Assembly: GCF_954871325.1 (NCBI RefSeq)
Contig: NC_088775.1
Span: 35,813,561 to 35,877,560, forward strand
DNA length: 64,000 nt
Source: Gordionus sp. m RMFG-2023
Taxonomy: Eukaryota; Nematomorpha; Gordioida; Chordodea; Parachordodidae
Reading direction: 5' to 3'
The notes beneath the pieces are model-generated. The model ran no database searches. It was not told where the DNA came from and was given only the letters and a program-made list of their open reading frames with translations. Of this stretch, positions 47,801 to 62,544 are shown piece by piece. The stretch's first letter is position 1, and each line of letters starts with the position of its first letter. The position numbers were made by a program, and so were the translations under genes.

Positions 47801-50800
47801 TTGTGGTAAAAACGTTCGAAGGGAAAAGGCTAACATCTTAAACGCAATTTTATGTATTTTTATATCATTGAACTCAGAATTAAATTTCCTATCCAATTAT
47901 GCTTAGATGAATTTTTTTACGTTTCCGGTTCAAAAAATAATATTTTTGTCGCGAAAATGTTCGAAGGGAAAAGGCTAACATCTTAAATTTAATTTTAAAA
48001 ATTTTTTGTGGTAAAAACGTTGGAAAGGAAAAGGCTAACATCTTATATGCAATTTTGAATATTTTTATATCATTCTACTCAGAATTAAATTTTCTAGCCA
48101 ATTATGCTTAGATGTATTTTTTTACGTTACCGGTTGAAAAAATAATATTTTTGTCGCCAAAACGTTCGAAGGGAAAAGGCTAACATCTTGAACGCAATTT
48201 TAAGGATTTTTATATCATTGAACTCAGAATTAAATTTCCTATCCAATTATGCTTTGATATATTTTTTTACGTTTCCGGTTCAAAAAATAATATTTTTGTC
48301 GCAAAAACGTTGGAAGTTAGAAGGCTAACATCTTATATGCAATTTTGAATATTTTTATATCATTCTACGCAGAATTAAATTTTCTAGCCAATTATGCTTA
48401 GATGTATTTTTTTACGTAACCGGTTCAAAAAAGAATATTTTTGTCGCCAAAACGTTCGAAGGGAAAAGGCTAACATCTTGAACGCAATTTTAAGGATTTT
48501 TATATCATTGAACTCAGAATTAAATTTACTATCCAATTATGCTTAGATGTATTTTTTTACGTTTCCGGTTCAAAAAATAATATTTTTGTCGCCAAAACGT
48601 TCGAAGGGAAAAGGCTAACATCTTGAACGCAATTTTAAGGATTTTTATATCATTGAACTCAGAATTAAATTTCCTATCCAATTATGCTTAGATGTATTTT
48701 TTTACGTTTCCGGTTCAAAAAATAATATTTTTGTCGCGAAAATGTTCGAAGGGAAAAGGCTAACATCTTAAATTTAATTTTTAAAATTTTTTTTGGTAAA
48801 AACGTTGGAAAGGAAAAGGCTAACATCTTATATGCAATTTTGAATATTTTTATATCATTCTACTCAGAATTAAATTTTCTAGCCAATTATGCTTAGATGT
48901 ATTTTTTTATGTAACCGGTTCAAAAAATAATATTTTTGTCGCCAAAACGTTCGAAGGGAAAAGGCTAACATCTTGAACGCAATTTTAAGGATTTTTATAT
49001 CATTGAACTCAGAATTAAATTTCCTATCCAATTATGCTTAGATGTATTTTTTTACGTTTCCGGTTCAAAAAATAATATTTTTGTCGCGAAAATGTTCGAA
49101 GGGAAAAGGCTAACATCTTAAATTTAATTTTAAAAATTTTTATATCATTGAACACAGAATTAAATTTCCTATCTAAATATGCTTTGATGTAATTTTTTAC
49201 GTTATCGGTTCAAAAAATATTTTTAAAATTTTTTTGTGGTAAAAACGTTCGAAAGGAAAAGGATAACATCTTAAACGCAATTTTATGTATTTTTATATCA
49301 TTCTACTCAGAATTAAATTTTCTAGCCAATTATGCTTAGATGTATTTTTTTACGTAACCGGTTCAAAAAATAATATTTTTGTCGCCAAAACGTTCGAAGG
49401 GAAAATGCTAACATCTTGAACGCAATTTTAAGGATTTTTATATCATTGAACTCAGAATTAAATTTCCTATCCAATTATGCTTAGATGTATTTATTTACGT
49501 TTCCGGTTCAAAAAATAACATTTTTGTCGCGAAAACGTTCGAATAGAAAAGGCTAACATCTTAAGTTTAATTTTATAAATTTTTATATCATTGAACACAG
49601 AATTAAATTTCCTATCTAAATATGCTTTGATGTAATTTTTTACGTTATCGGTTCAAAAAATATTTTTAAAATTTTTTTGTGGTAAAAACGTTCGAAGGGA
49701 AAAGGCTAACATCTTAAACGCAATTTTATGTATTTTTATATCATTGAACTCAGAATTAAATTTCCTAGCCAATTATGCTTAGATGTATTTTTTTACGTTT
49801 CCGGTTCAAAAAATAATATTTTTGTCGCGAAAATGTTCGAAGGGAAAAGGCTAACATCTTAAATTTAATTTTAAAAATTTTTTGTGGTAAAAACGTTGGA
49901 AAGGAAAAGGCTAACATCTTATATGCAATTTTGAATATTTTTATATCATTCTACTCAGAATTAAATTTTCTAGCCAATTATGCTTAGATGTATTTTTTTA
50001 CGTTACCGGTTCAAAAAATAATATTTTTGTCGCCAAAACGTTCGAAGGGAAAAGGCTAACATCTTGAACGCAATTTTAAGGATTTTTATATCATTGAACT
50101 CAGAATTAAATTTCCTATCCAATTATGCTTAGATATATTTTTTTACGTTTCCGGTTCAAAAAATAATATTTTTGTCGCAAAAACGTTGGAAGTTAGAAGG
50201 CTAACATCTTATATGCAATTTTGAATATTTTTATATCATTCTACTCAGAATTAAATTTTCAAGCCAATTATGCTTAGATGTATTTTTTTACGTTACCGGT
50301 TCAAAAAATAATATTTTTGTCGCCAAAACGTTCGAAGGGAAAAGGCTAACATCTTGAACGCAATTTTAAGGATTTTTATATCATTGAACTCAGAATTAAA
50401 TTTCCTATCCAATTATGCTTAGATATATTTTTTTACGTTTCCGGTTCAAAAAATAATATTTTTGTCGCCAAAACGTTCGAAGGGAAAAGGCTAACATCTT
50501 GAACGCAATTTTAAGGATTTTTATATCATTGAACTCAGAATTAAATTTCCTATCCAATTATGCTTAGATGTATTTTTTTACGTTTCCGGTTCAAAAAATA
50601 ATATTTTTGTCGCGAAAATGTTCGAATGGAAAAGGCTAACATCTTAAATTTAATTTTAAAAATTTTTATATCATTGAACACAGAATTAAATTTCCTATCT
50701 AAATATGCTTTGATGTAATTTTTTACGTTATCGGTTCAAAAAATATTTTTAAAATTTTTTTGTGGTAAAAACGTTCGAAAGGAAAAGGGTAACATCTTAA

Positions 50801-53800
50801 ACGCAATTTTATGTATTTTTATATCATTGAACTCAGAATTAAATTTCCTATCCAATTATGCTTAGATATATTTTTTTACGTTTCCGGTTCAAAAAATAAT
50901 ATTTTTGTCGCAAAAACGTTGGAAGTTAGAAGGCTAACATCTTATATGCAATTTTGAATATTTTTATATCATTCTACTCAGAATTAAATTTTCTAGCCAA
51001 TTATGCTTAGATGTATTTTTTTACGTAACCGGTTCAAAAAATAATATTTTTGTCTCCAAAACGTTCGAAGGGAAAAGGCTAACATCTTGAACGCAATTTT
51101 AATTATTTTTATATCATTGAACTCAGAATTAAATTTCCTATCCAATTATGCTTAGATGTATTTATTTGCGTTTCCGGTTCAAAAAATAACATTTTTGTCG
51201 CGAAAACGTTCGAAGGGAAAAGGCTAACATCTTAAGTTTAATTTTATAAATTTTTATATCATTGAACACAGAATTAAATTTCCTATCTAAATATGCTTTG
51301 ATGTAATTTTTTACGTTATCGGTTCAAAAAATATTTTTAAAATTTTTTTGTGGTAAAAACGTTCAAAGGGAAAAGGCTAACATCTTAAATTTAATTTTAA
51401 AAATTTTTTGTGGTAAAAACGTTGGAAAGGAAAAGGCTAACATCTTATATGCAATTTTGAATATTTTTATATCATTCTACTCAGAATTAAATTTTCTAGC
51501 CAATTATGCTTAGATGTATTTTTTTACGTTACCGGTTCAAAAAATAATATTTTTGTCGCCAAAACGTTCGAAGGGAAAAGGCTAACATCTTGAACGCAAT
51601 TTTAAGGATTTTTATATCATTGAACTCAGAATTAAATTTCCTATCCAATTATGCTTAGATATATTTTTTTACGTTTCCGGTTCAAAAAATAATATTTTTG
51701 TCGCAAAAACGTTGGAAGTTAGAAGGCTAACATCTTATATGCAATTTTGAATATTTTTATATCATTCTACTCAGAATTAAATTTTCTAGCCAATTATGCT
51801 TAGATGTATTTTTTTACGTAACCGGTTCAAAAAATAATATTTTTGTCGCCAAAACGTTCGAAGGGAAAATGCTAACATCTTGAACGCAATTTTAAGGATT
51901 TTTATATCATTGAACTCAGAATTAAATTTCCTAGCCAATTATGCTTAGATGTATTTTTTTACGTTTCCGGTTCAAAAAATAATATTTTTGTCGCGAAAAT
52001 GTTCGAAGGGAAAAGGCTAACATCTTAAATTTAATTTTAAAAATTTTTATATCATTGAACTCAGAATTAAATTTCCTATCCAATTATGCTTCGATATATT
52101 TTTTTACGTTTCCGGTTCAAAAAATAATATTTTTGTCGCAAAAACGTTGGAAGTTAGAAGGCTAACATCTTATATGCAATTTTGAATATTTTTATATCAT
52201 TCTACTCAGAATTAAATTTTCTAGCCAATTATGCTTAGATGTATTTTTTTACGTAACCGGTTTAAAAAATAATGTCGCCAAAACGTTCGAAGGGAAAATG
52301 CTAACATCATGAACGCAATTTTAAGGATTTTTATATCATTGAACTCAGAATTAAATTTCCTAGCCAATTATGCTTAGATATATTTTTTTACGTTTCCGGT
52401 TCAAAAAATAATATTTTTGTCGCAAAAACGTTGGAAGTTAGAAGGCTAACATCTTATATGCAATTTTGAATATTTTTATATCATTCTACTCAGAATTAAA
52501 TTTTCTAGCCAATTATGCTTAGATGTATTTTTTTACGTAACCGGTTCAAAAAATAATATTTTTGTCGCCAAAACGTTCGAAGGGAAAAGGCTAACATCTT
52601 GAACGCAATTTTAAGGATTTTTATATCATTGAACTCAGAATTAAATTTCCTATCCAATTATGCTTAGATATATTTTTTTACGTTTCCGGTTCAAAAAATA
52701 ATATTTTTGTCGCAAAAACGTTGGAAGTTAGAAGGCTAACATCTTATATGCAATTTTGAATATTTTTATATCATTCTACGCAGAATTAAATTTTCTAGCC
52801 AATTATGCTTAGATGTATTTTTTTACGTAACCGGTTCAAAAAAGAATATTTTTGTCGCCAAAACGTTCGAAGGGAAAAGGCTAACATCTTGAACGCAATT
52901 TTAAGGATTTTTATATCATTGAACTCAGAATTAAATTTACTATGCAATTATGCTTAGATGTATTTTTTAACGTTTCCGGTTCAAAAAATAACATTTTTGT
53001 CGCGAAAACGTTCGAAGGCAAAAGGCTAACATCTTAAGTTTAATTTTATAAATTTTTATATCATTGAACACAGAATTAAATTTCCTATCTAAATATGCTT
53101 TGATGTAATTTTTTACGTTATCTGTTCAAAAAATATTTTTAAAATTTTTTTGTGGTAAAAACGTTCGAAGGGAAAAGGCTAACATCTTAAACGCAATTTT
53201 ATGTATTTTTATATCATTGAACTCAGAATTAAATTTCCTATCCAATTATGCTTAGATGAATTTTTTTACGTTTCCGGTTCAAAAAATAATATTTTTGTCG
53301 CGAAAATGTTCGAAGGGAAAAGGCTAACATCTTAAATTTAATTTTTAAAATTTTTTGTGGTAAAAACGTTGGAAAGGAAAAGGCTAACATCTTATATGCA
53401 ATTTTGAATATTTTTATATCATTCTACTCAGAATTAAATTTTCTAGCCAATTATGCTTAGATGTATTTTTTTACGTAACCGGTTCAAAAAATAATATTTT
53501 TGTCGCCAAAACGTTCGAAGGGAAAAGGCTAACATCTTGAACGCAATTTTAAGGATTTTTATATCATTGAACTCAGAATTAAATTTCCTATCCAATTATG
53601 CTTAGATGTATTTTTTTACGTTTCCGGTTCAAAAAATAATATTTTTGTCGCGAAAATGTTCGAAGGGAAAAGGCTAACATCTTAAATTTAATTTTAAAAA
53701 TTTTTATATCATTGAACACAGAATTAAATTTCCTATCTAAATATGCTTTGATGTAATTTTTTACGTTATCGGTTCAAAAAATATTTTTAAAATTTTTTTG

Positions 53801-56800
53801 TGGTAAAAACGTTCGAAAGGAAAAGGGTAACATCTTAAACGCAATTTTATGTATTTTTATATCATTGAACTCAGAATTAAATTTCCTATCCAATTATGCT
53901 TAGATATATTTTTTTACGTTTCCGGTTCAAAAAATAATATTTTTGTCGCAAAAACGTTGGAAGTTAGAAGGCTAACATCTTATATGCAATTTTGAATATT
54001 TTTATATCATTCTACTCAGAATTAAATTTTCTAGCCAATTATGCTTAGATGTATTTTTTTACGTAACCGGTTCAAAAAATAATATTTTTGTCGCCAAAAC
54101 GTTCGAAGGGAAAAGGCTAACATCTTGAAGGCAATTTTAAGGATTTTTATATCATTGAACTCAGAATTAAATTTCCTATCCAATTATGCTTAGATGTATT
54201 TATTTGCGTTTCCGGTTCAAAAAATAACATTTTTGTCGAGAAAACGTTCGAAGGGAAAAGGCTAACATCTTAAGTTTAATTTTATAAATTTTTATATCAT
54301 TGAACACAGAATTAAATTTCCTATCTAAATATGCTTTGATGTAATTTTTTACGTTATCGGTTCAAAAAATATTTTTAAAATTTTTTTGTGGTAAAAACGT
54401 TCAAAGGGAAAAGGCTAACATCTTAAATTTAATTTTAAAAATTTTTTGTGGTAAAAACGTTGGAAAGGAAAAGGCTAACATCTTATATGCAATTTTGAAT
54501 ATTTTTATATCATTCTACTCAGAATTAAATTTTCTAGCCAATTATGCTTAGATGTATTTTTTTACGTAACCGGTTCAAAAAATAATATTTTTGTCGCCAA
54601 AACGTTCGAAGGGAAAATGCTAACATCTTGAACGCAATTTTAAGGATTTTTATATCATTGAACTCAGAATTAAATTTCCTAGCCAATTATGCTTAGATGT
54701 ATTTTTTTACGTTTCCGGTTCAAAAAATAATATTTTTGTCGCGAAAATGTTCGAAGGGAAAAGGCTAACATCTTAAATTTAATTTTAAAAATTTTTTGTG
54801 GTAAAAACGTTGGAAAGGAAAAGGCTAACATCTTATATGCAATTTTGAATATTTTTATATCATTCTAATCAGAATTAAATTTTCTAGCCAATTATGCTTA
54901 GATGTATTTTTTTACGTTACCGGTTCAAAAAATAATATTTTTGTCGCCAAAACGTTCGAAGGGAAAAGGCTAACATCTAGAACGCAATTTTAAGGATTTT
55001 TATATCATTGAACTCAGAATTAAATTTCCTATCCAATTATGCTTAGATATATTTTTTTACGTTTCCGGTTCAAAATATAATATTTTTGTCGCAAAAACGT
55101 TGGAAGTTAGAAGGCTAACATCTTATATGCAATTTTGAATATTTTTATATCATTCTACTCAGAATTAAATTTTCTAGCCAATTATGCTTAGATGTATTTT
55201 TTTACGTAACCGGTTCAAAAAATAATATTTTTGTCGCCAAAACGTTCGAAGGGAAAATGCTAACATCTTGAACGCAATTTTAAGGATTTTTATATCATTG
55301 AACTCAGAATTAAATTTCCTAGCCAATTATGCTTAGATGTATTTTTTTACGTTTCCGGTTCAAAAAATAATATTTTTGTCGCGAAAATGTTCGAAGGGAA
55401 AAGGCTAACATCTTAAATTTAATTTTAAAAATTTTTATATCATTGAATTCAGAATTAAATTTCCTATCCAATTATGCTTAGATATATTTTTTTACGTTTC
55501 CGGTTCAAAAAATAATATTTTTGTCGCAAAAACGTTGGAAGTTAGAAGGCTAACATCTTATATGCAATTTTGAATATTTTTATATCATTCTACTCAGAAT
55601 TAAATTTTCTAGCCAATTATGCTTAGATGTATTTTTTTACGTAACCGGTTCAAAAAATAATATTTTTGTCGCCAAAACGTTCGAAGGGAAAAGGCTAACA
55701 TCTTGAAGGCAATTTTAAGGATTTTTATATCATTGAACTCAGAATTAAATTTCCTATCCAATTATGCTTAGATGTATTTTTTTACGTTTCCGGTTCAAAA
55801 AATAATATTTTTGTCGCCAAAACGTTCGAAGGGAAAATGCTAACATCTTGAACGCAATTTTAAGGATTTTTATATCATTGAACTCAGAATTAAATTTCCT
55901 AGCCAATTATGCTTAGATGTATTTTTTTACGTTTCCGGTTCAAAAAATAATATTTTTGTCGCGAAAATGTTCGAAGGGAAAAGGCTAACATCTTAAATTT
56001 AATTTTAAAAATTTTTATATCATTGAACTCAGAATTAAATTTCCTATCCAATTATGCTTAGATATATTTTTTTACGTTTCCGGTTCAAAAAATAATATTT
56101 TTGTCGCAAAAACGTTGGAAGTTAGAAGGCTAACATCTTATATGCAATTTTGAATATTTTTATATCATTCTACTCAGAATTAAATTTTCTAGCCAATTAT
56201 GCTTAGATGTATTTTTTTACGTAACGGGTTTAAAAAATAATATTTTTGTCGCCAAAACGTTCGAAGGGAAAATGCTAACATCATGAACGCAATTTTAAGG
56301 ATTTTTATATCATTGAACTCAGAATTAAATTTCCTAGCCAATTATGCTTAGATGTATTTTTTTACGTTTCCGGTTCAAAAAATAATATTTTTGTCGCCAA
56401 AACGTTCGAAGGGAAAAGGCTAACATCTTGAACGCAATTTTAAGGATTTTTATATCATTGAACTCAGAATTAAATTTCCTATCCAATTATGCTTAGATAT
56501 ATTTTTTTACGTTTCCGGTTCAAAAAATAATATTTTTGTCGCAAAAACGTTGGAAGTTAGAAGGCTAACATCTTATATGCAATTTTGAATATTTTTATAT
56601 CATTCTACTCAGAATTAAATTTTCTAGCCAATTATGCTTAGATGTATTTTTTTACGTAACCGGTTCAAAAAATAATATTTTTGTCGCCAAAACGTTCGAA
56701 GGGAAAAGGCTAACATCTTGAAGGCAATTTTAAGGATTTTTATATCATTGAACTCAGAATTAAATTTCCTATCCAATTATGCTTAGATGTATTTATTTGC

Positions 56801-59225
56801 GTTTCCGGTTCAAAAAATAACATTTTTGTCGAGAAAACGTTCGAAGGGAAAAGGCTAACATCTTAAGTTTAATTTTATAAATTTTTATATCATTGAACAC
56901 AGAATTAAATTTCCTATCTAAATATGCTTTGATGTAATTTTTTACGTTATCGGTTCAAAAAATATTTTTAAAATTTTTTTGTGGTAAAAACGTTCAAAGG
57001 GAAAAGGCTAACATCTTAAATTTAATTTTAAAAATTTTTTGTGGTAAAAACGTTGGAAAGGAAAAGGCTAACATCTTATATGCAATTTTGAATATTTTTA
57101 TATCATTCTACTCAGAATTAAATTTTCTAGCCAATTATGCTTAGATGTATTTTTTTACGTAACCGGTTCAAAAAATAATATTTTTGTCGCCAAAACGTTC
57201 GAAGGGAAAATGCTAACATCTTGAACGCAATTTTAAGGATTTTTATATCATTGAACTCAGAATTAAATTTCCTAGCCAATTATGCTTAGATGTATTTTTT
57301 TACGTTTCCGGTTCAAAAAATAATATTTTTGTCGCGAAAATGTTCGAAGGGAAAAGGCTAACATCTTAAATTTAATTTTAAAAATTTTTTGTGGTAAAAA
57401 CGTTGGAAAGGAAAAGGCTAACATCTTATATGCAATTTTGAATATTTTTATATCATTCTAATCAGAATTAAATTTTCTAGCCAATTATGCTTAGATGTAT
57501 TTTTTTACGTTACCGGTTCAAAAAATAATATTTTTGTCGCCAAAACGTTCGAAGGGAGAAGGCTAACATCTAGAACGCAATTTTAAGGATTTTTATATCA
57601 TTCTACTCAGAATTAAATTTCCTAGCCAATTATGCTTAGATGTATTTTTTTACGTTTCCGGTTCAAAAAATAATATTTTTGTCGCGAAAATGTTCGAAGG
57701 GAAAAGGCTAACATCTTAAATTTAATTTTAAAAATTTTTATATCATTGAACTCAGAATTAAATTTCCTATCCAATTATGCTTAGATATATTTTTTTACGT
57801 TTCCGGTTCAAAAAATAATATTTTTGTCGCAAAAACGTTGGAAGTTAGAAGGCTAACATCTTATATGCAATTTTGAATATTTTTATATCATTCTACTCAG
57901 AATTAAATTTTCTAGCCAATTATGCTTAGATGTATTTTTTTACGTAACCGGTTCAAAAAATAATATTTTTGTCGCCAAAACGTTCGAAGGGAAAATGCTA
58001 ACATCTTGAACGCAATTTTAAGGATTTTTATATCATTGAACTCAGAATTAAATTTCCTAGCCAATTATGCTTAGATGTATTTTTTTACGTTTCCGGTTCA
58101 AAAAATAATATTTTTGTCGCGAAAATGTTCGAAGGGAAAAGGCTAACATCTTAAATTTAATTTTAAAAATTTTTATATCATTGAACTCAGAATTAAATTT
58201 CCTATCCAATTATGCTTAGATATATTTTTTTACGTTTCCGGTTCAAAAAATAATATTTTTGTCGCAAAAACGTTGGAAGTTAGAAGGCTAACATCTTATA
58301 TGCAATTTTGAATATTTTTATATCATTCTACTCAGAATTAAATTTTCTAGCCAATTATGCTTAGATGTATTTTTTTACGTAACGGGTTTAAAAAATAATA
58401 TTTTTGTCGCCAAAACGTTCGAAGGGAAAATGCTAACATCATGAACGCAATTTTAAGGATTTTTATATCATTGAACTCAGAATTAAATTTCCTAGCCAAT
58501 TATGCTTAGATGTATTTTTTTACGTTTCCGGTTCAAAAAATAATATTTTTGTCGCCAAAACGTTCGAAGGGAAAAGGCTAACATCTTGAACGCAATTTTA
58601 AGGATTTTTATATCATTGAACTCAGAATTAAATTTCCTATCCAATTATGCTTAGATATATTTTTTTACGTTTCCGGTTCAAAAAATAATATTTTTGTCGC
58701 AAAAACGTTGGAAGTTAGAAGGCTAACATCTTATATGCAATTTTGAATATTTTTATATCATTCTACTCAGAATTAAATTTTCTAGCCAATTATGCTTAGA
58801 TGTATTTTTTTACGTAACCGGTTCAAAAAATAATATTTTTGTCGCCAAAACGTTCGAAGGGAAAAGGCTAACATCTTGAAGGCAATTTTAAGGATTTTTA
58901 TATCATTGAACTCAGAATTAAATTTCCTATCCAATTATGCTTAGATGTATTTATTTGCGTTTCCGGTTCAAAAAATAACATTTTTGTCGAGAAAACGTTC
59001 GAAGGGAAAAGGCTAACATCTTAAGTTTAATTTTATAAATTTTTATATCATTGAACACAGAATTAAATTTCCTATCTAAATATGCTTTGATGTAATTTTT
59101 TACGTTATCGGTTCAAAAAATATTTTTAAAATTTTTTTGTGGTAAAAACGTTCAAAGGGAAAAGGCTAACATCTTAAATTTAATTTTAAAAATTTTTTGT
59201 GGTAAAAACGTTGGAAAGGAAAAGG
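44871..59225. repeat. 14355-bp tandem duplication, second copy (106 monomers)
   Basis: It is the same length as the first copy at every checkpoint: 46892 against 32537, 48136 against 33781, 54976 against 40621, and 56226 against 41871. No difference was found at any marker inspected. The first monomer (44871-45015) is the junction. It follows a 60-bp monomer as a C unit would, but by 44911 it carries CATTATACTCAG, the signature of the B unit at 30556. After 59225 the sequence continues as the C unit that was interrupted at 44870. Confidence 0.93.
56275..58432. repeat. C-family repeat in the second duplication copy
   Basis: It equals 41920-44077 shifted by 14355, with GGGTTT at 56226 just before it and GGGAGAAGG at 57554. 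It is followed without a break by another C unit. Confidence 0.92.
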
Positions 59226-60590
59226 CTAACATCTTATATGCAATTTTGAATATTTTTATATCATTCTACTCAGAATTAAATTTTCTAGCCAATTATGCTT
59301 AGATGTATTTTTTTACGTAACCGGTTCAAAAAATAATATTTTTGTCGCCAAAACGTTCGAAGGGAAAATGCTAACATCTTGAACGCAATTTTAAGGATTT
59401 TTATATCATTGAACTCAGAATTAAATTTCCTAGCCAATTATGCTTAGATGTATTTTTTTACGTTTCCGGTTCAAAAAATAATATTTTTGTCGCGAAAATG
59501 TTCGAAGGGAAAAGGCTAACATCTTAAATTTAATTTTAAAAATTTTTTGTGGTAAAAACGTTGGAAAGGAAAAGGCTAACATCTTATATGCAATTTTGAA
59601 TATTTTTATATCATTCTAATCAGAATTAAATTTTCTAGCCAATTATGCTTAGATGTATTTTTTTACGTTACCGGTTCAAAAAATAATATTTTTGTCGCCA
59701 AAACGTTCGAAGGGAGAAGGCTAACATCTAGAACGCAATTTTAAGGATTTTTATATCATTCTACTCAGAATTAAATTTCCTAGCCAATTATGCTTAGATG
59801 TATTTTTTTACGTTTCCGGTTCAAAAAATAATATTTTTGTCGCGAAAATGTTCGAAGGGAAAAGGCTAACATCTTAAATTTAATTTTAAAAATTTTTATA
59901 TCATTGAACTCAGAATTAAATTTCCTATCCAATTATGCTTAGATATATTTTTTTACGTTTCCGGTTCAAAAAATAATATTTTTGTCGCAAAAACGTTGGA
60001 AGTTAGAAGGCTAACATCTTATATGCAATTTTGAATATTTTTATATCATTCTACTCAGAATTAAATTTTCTAGCCAATTATGCTTAGATGTATTTTTTTA
60101 CGTAACCGGTTCAAAAAATAATATTTTTGTCGCCAAAACGTTCGAAGGGAAAATGCTAACATCTTGAACGCAATTTTAAGGATTTTTATATCATTGAACT
60201 CAGAATTAAATTTCCTAGCCAATTATGCTTAGATGTATTTTTTTACGTTTCCGGTTCAAAAAATAATATTTTTGTCGCGAAAATGTTCGAAGGGAAAAGG
60301 CTAACATCTTAAATTTAATTTTAAAAATTTTTATATCATTGAACTCAGAATTAAATTTCCTATCCAATTATGCTTAGATATATTTTTTTACGTTTCCGGT
60401 TCAAAAAATAATATTTTTGTCGCAAAAACGTTGGAAGTTAGAAGGCTAACATCTTATATGCAATTTTGAATATTTTTATATCATTCTACTCAGAATTAAA
60501 TTTTCTAGCCAATTATGCTTAGATGTATTTTTTTACGTAACGGGTTTAAAAAATAATATTTTTGTCGCCAAAACGTTCGAAGGGAAAATG
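58433..60590. repeat. C-family repeat, complete copy crossing the end of the 14355-bp duplication
   Basis: Its period to the previous copy is 2158 (GGGTTT at 58384 and 60542, GGGAGAAGG at 57554 and 59712). The portion to 59225 corresponds to 44078-44870. The portion after it is what followed 44870 before the duplication was inserted, so this copy shows the ancestral order. Confidence 0.92.
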
Positions 60591-60736
60591 CTAACATCAT
60601 GAACGCAATTTTAAGGATTTTTATATCATTGAACTCAGAATTAAATTTCCTAGCCAATTATGCTTAGATGTATTTTTTTTACGTTTCCGGTTCAAAAAAT
60701 AATATTTTTGTCGCCAAAACGTTCGAAGGGAAAAGG
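60591..60736. repeat. 146-bp monomer with an eighth T, end of the C run
   Basis: This CATGAACG-type monomer would open another C unit. Its T-run (around 60673) has eight T in place of the usual seven. It is the counterpart of 19602-19746. After it the array leaves the C order and enters 290-bp dimers. Confidence 0.85.
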
Positions 60737-61606
60737 CTAACATCTTGAACGCAATTTTAAGGATTTTTATATCATTGAACTCAGAATTAAATTTCCTATC
60801 CAATTATGCTTAGATATATTTTTTTACGTTTCCGGTTCAAAAAATAATATTTTTGTCGCAAAAACGTTGGAAGTTAGAAGGCTAACATCTTATATGCAAT
60901 TTTGAATATTTTTATATCATTCTACTCAGAATTAAATTTTCTAGCCAATTATGCTTAGATGTATTTTTTTACGAAACCGGTTCAAAAAATAATATTTTTG
61001 TCGCCAAAACGTTCGAAGGGAAAAGGCTAACATCTTGAACGCAATTTTAAGGATTTTTATATCATTGAACTCAGAATTAAATTTCCTATCCAATTATGCT
61101 TAGATATATTTTTTTACGTTTCCGGTTCAAAAAATAATATTTTTGTCGCAAAAACGTTGGAAGTTAGAAGGCTAACATCTTATATGCAATTTTGAATATT
61201 TTTATATCATTCTACTCAGAATTAAATTTTCTAGCCAATTATGCTTAGATGTATTTTTTTACGTAACCGGTTCAAAAAATAATATTTTTGTCGCCAAAAC
61301 GTTCGAAGGGAAAAGGCTAACATCTTGAACGCAATTTTAAGGATTTTTATATCATTGAACTCAGAATTAAATTTCCTATCCAATTATGCTTAGATATATT
61401 TTTTTACGTTTCCGGTTCAAAAAATAATATTTTTGTCGCAAAAACGTTGGAAGTTAGAAGGCTAACATCTTATATGCAATTTTGAATATTTTTATATCAT
61501 TCTACTCAGAATTAAATTTTCTAGCCAATTATGCTTAGATGTATTTTTTTACGTAACCGGTTCAAAAAATAATATTTTTGTCGCCAAAACGTTCGAAGGG
61601 AAAAGG
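60737..61606. repeat. Three tandem 290-bp dimers
   Basis: Dimers start at 60737, 61027 and 61317. Each consists of a GAACGC/TAGATATATTT monomer ending CGTTGGAAGTTAGAAGG and a TATATGC monomer ending CGAAGGGAAAAGG. The first dimer has one private change (ACGAAACCGG near 60971 where the others have ACGTAACCGG). The matching place on the left (19747-20036) holds a single dimer, so this is a local amplification by two units. Confidence 0.9.
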
Positions 61607-62544
61607 CTAACATCTTGAACGCAATTTTAAGGATTTTTATATCATTGAACTCAGAATTAAATTTCCTATCCAATTATGCTTAGATGTATTTATTTACGTT
61701 TCCGGTTCAAAAAATAACATTTTTGTCGCGAAAACGTTCGAATAGAAAAGGCTAACATCTTAAGTTTAATTTTATAAATTTTTATATCATTGAACACAGA
61801 ATTAAATTTCCTATCTAAATATGCTTTGATGTAATTTTTTACGTTATCGGTTCAAAAAATATTTTTAAAATTTTTTTGTGGTAAAAACGTTCGAAGGGAA
61901 AAGGCTAACATCTTAAACGCAATTTTATGTATTTTTATATCATTGAACTCAGAATTAAATTTCCTATCCAATTATGCTTAGATGAATTTTTTTACGTTTC
62001 CGGTTCAAAAAATAATATTTTTGTCGCGAAAATGTTCGAAGGGAAAAGGCTAACATCTTAAATTTAATTTTAAAAATTTTTTGTGGTAAAAACGTTGGAA
62101 AGGAAAAGGCTAACATCTTATATGCAATTTTGAATATTTTTATATCATTCTACTCAGAATTAAATTTTCTAGCCAATTATGCTTAGATGTATTTTTTTAC
62201 GTAACCGGTTCAAAAAATAATATTTTTGTCGCCAAAACGTTCGAAGGGAAAAGGCTAACATCTTGAACGCAATTTTAAGGATTTTTATATCATTGAACTC
62301 AGAATTAAATTTCCTATCCAATTATGCTTAGATATATTTTTTTACGTTTCCGGTTCAAAAAATAATATTTTTGTCGCAAAAACGTTGGAAGTTAGAAGGC
62401 TAACATCTTATATGCAATTTTGAATATTTTTATATCATTCTACTCAGAATTAAATTTTCTAGCCAATTATGCTTAGATGTATTTTTTTACGTTTCCGGTT
62501 CAAAAAATAACATTTTTGTCGCGAAAACTTTCGAAGGCAAAAGG
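61607..62544. repeat. Right-flank replay of the module left of the B block
   Basis: Starts are 61607 (CGAATAGAAAAGG end), 61752 (153), 61905 (GATGAATTTT), 62050 (60), 62110, 62255 and 62400. Bases 61317-62254 are colinear with 19747-20684 at offset 41570, with small changes such as GTAACCGG here and GTTACTGG there. The last two monomers lead into a GAAGGCAAAAGG variant otherwise typical of 8.8-11.5 kb. Confidence 0.85.

Noticed and set aside
60621-60803. Open frame of 60 codons on the minus strand
   Set aside because: It is made by the single extra T in the monomer at 60591 and reads the same satellite phase as the other frame. There is no start context, domain or codon signal.
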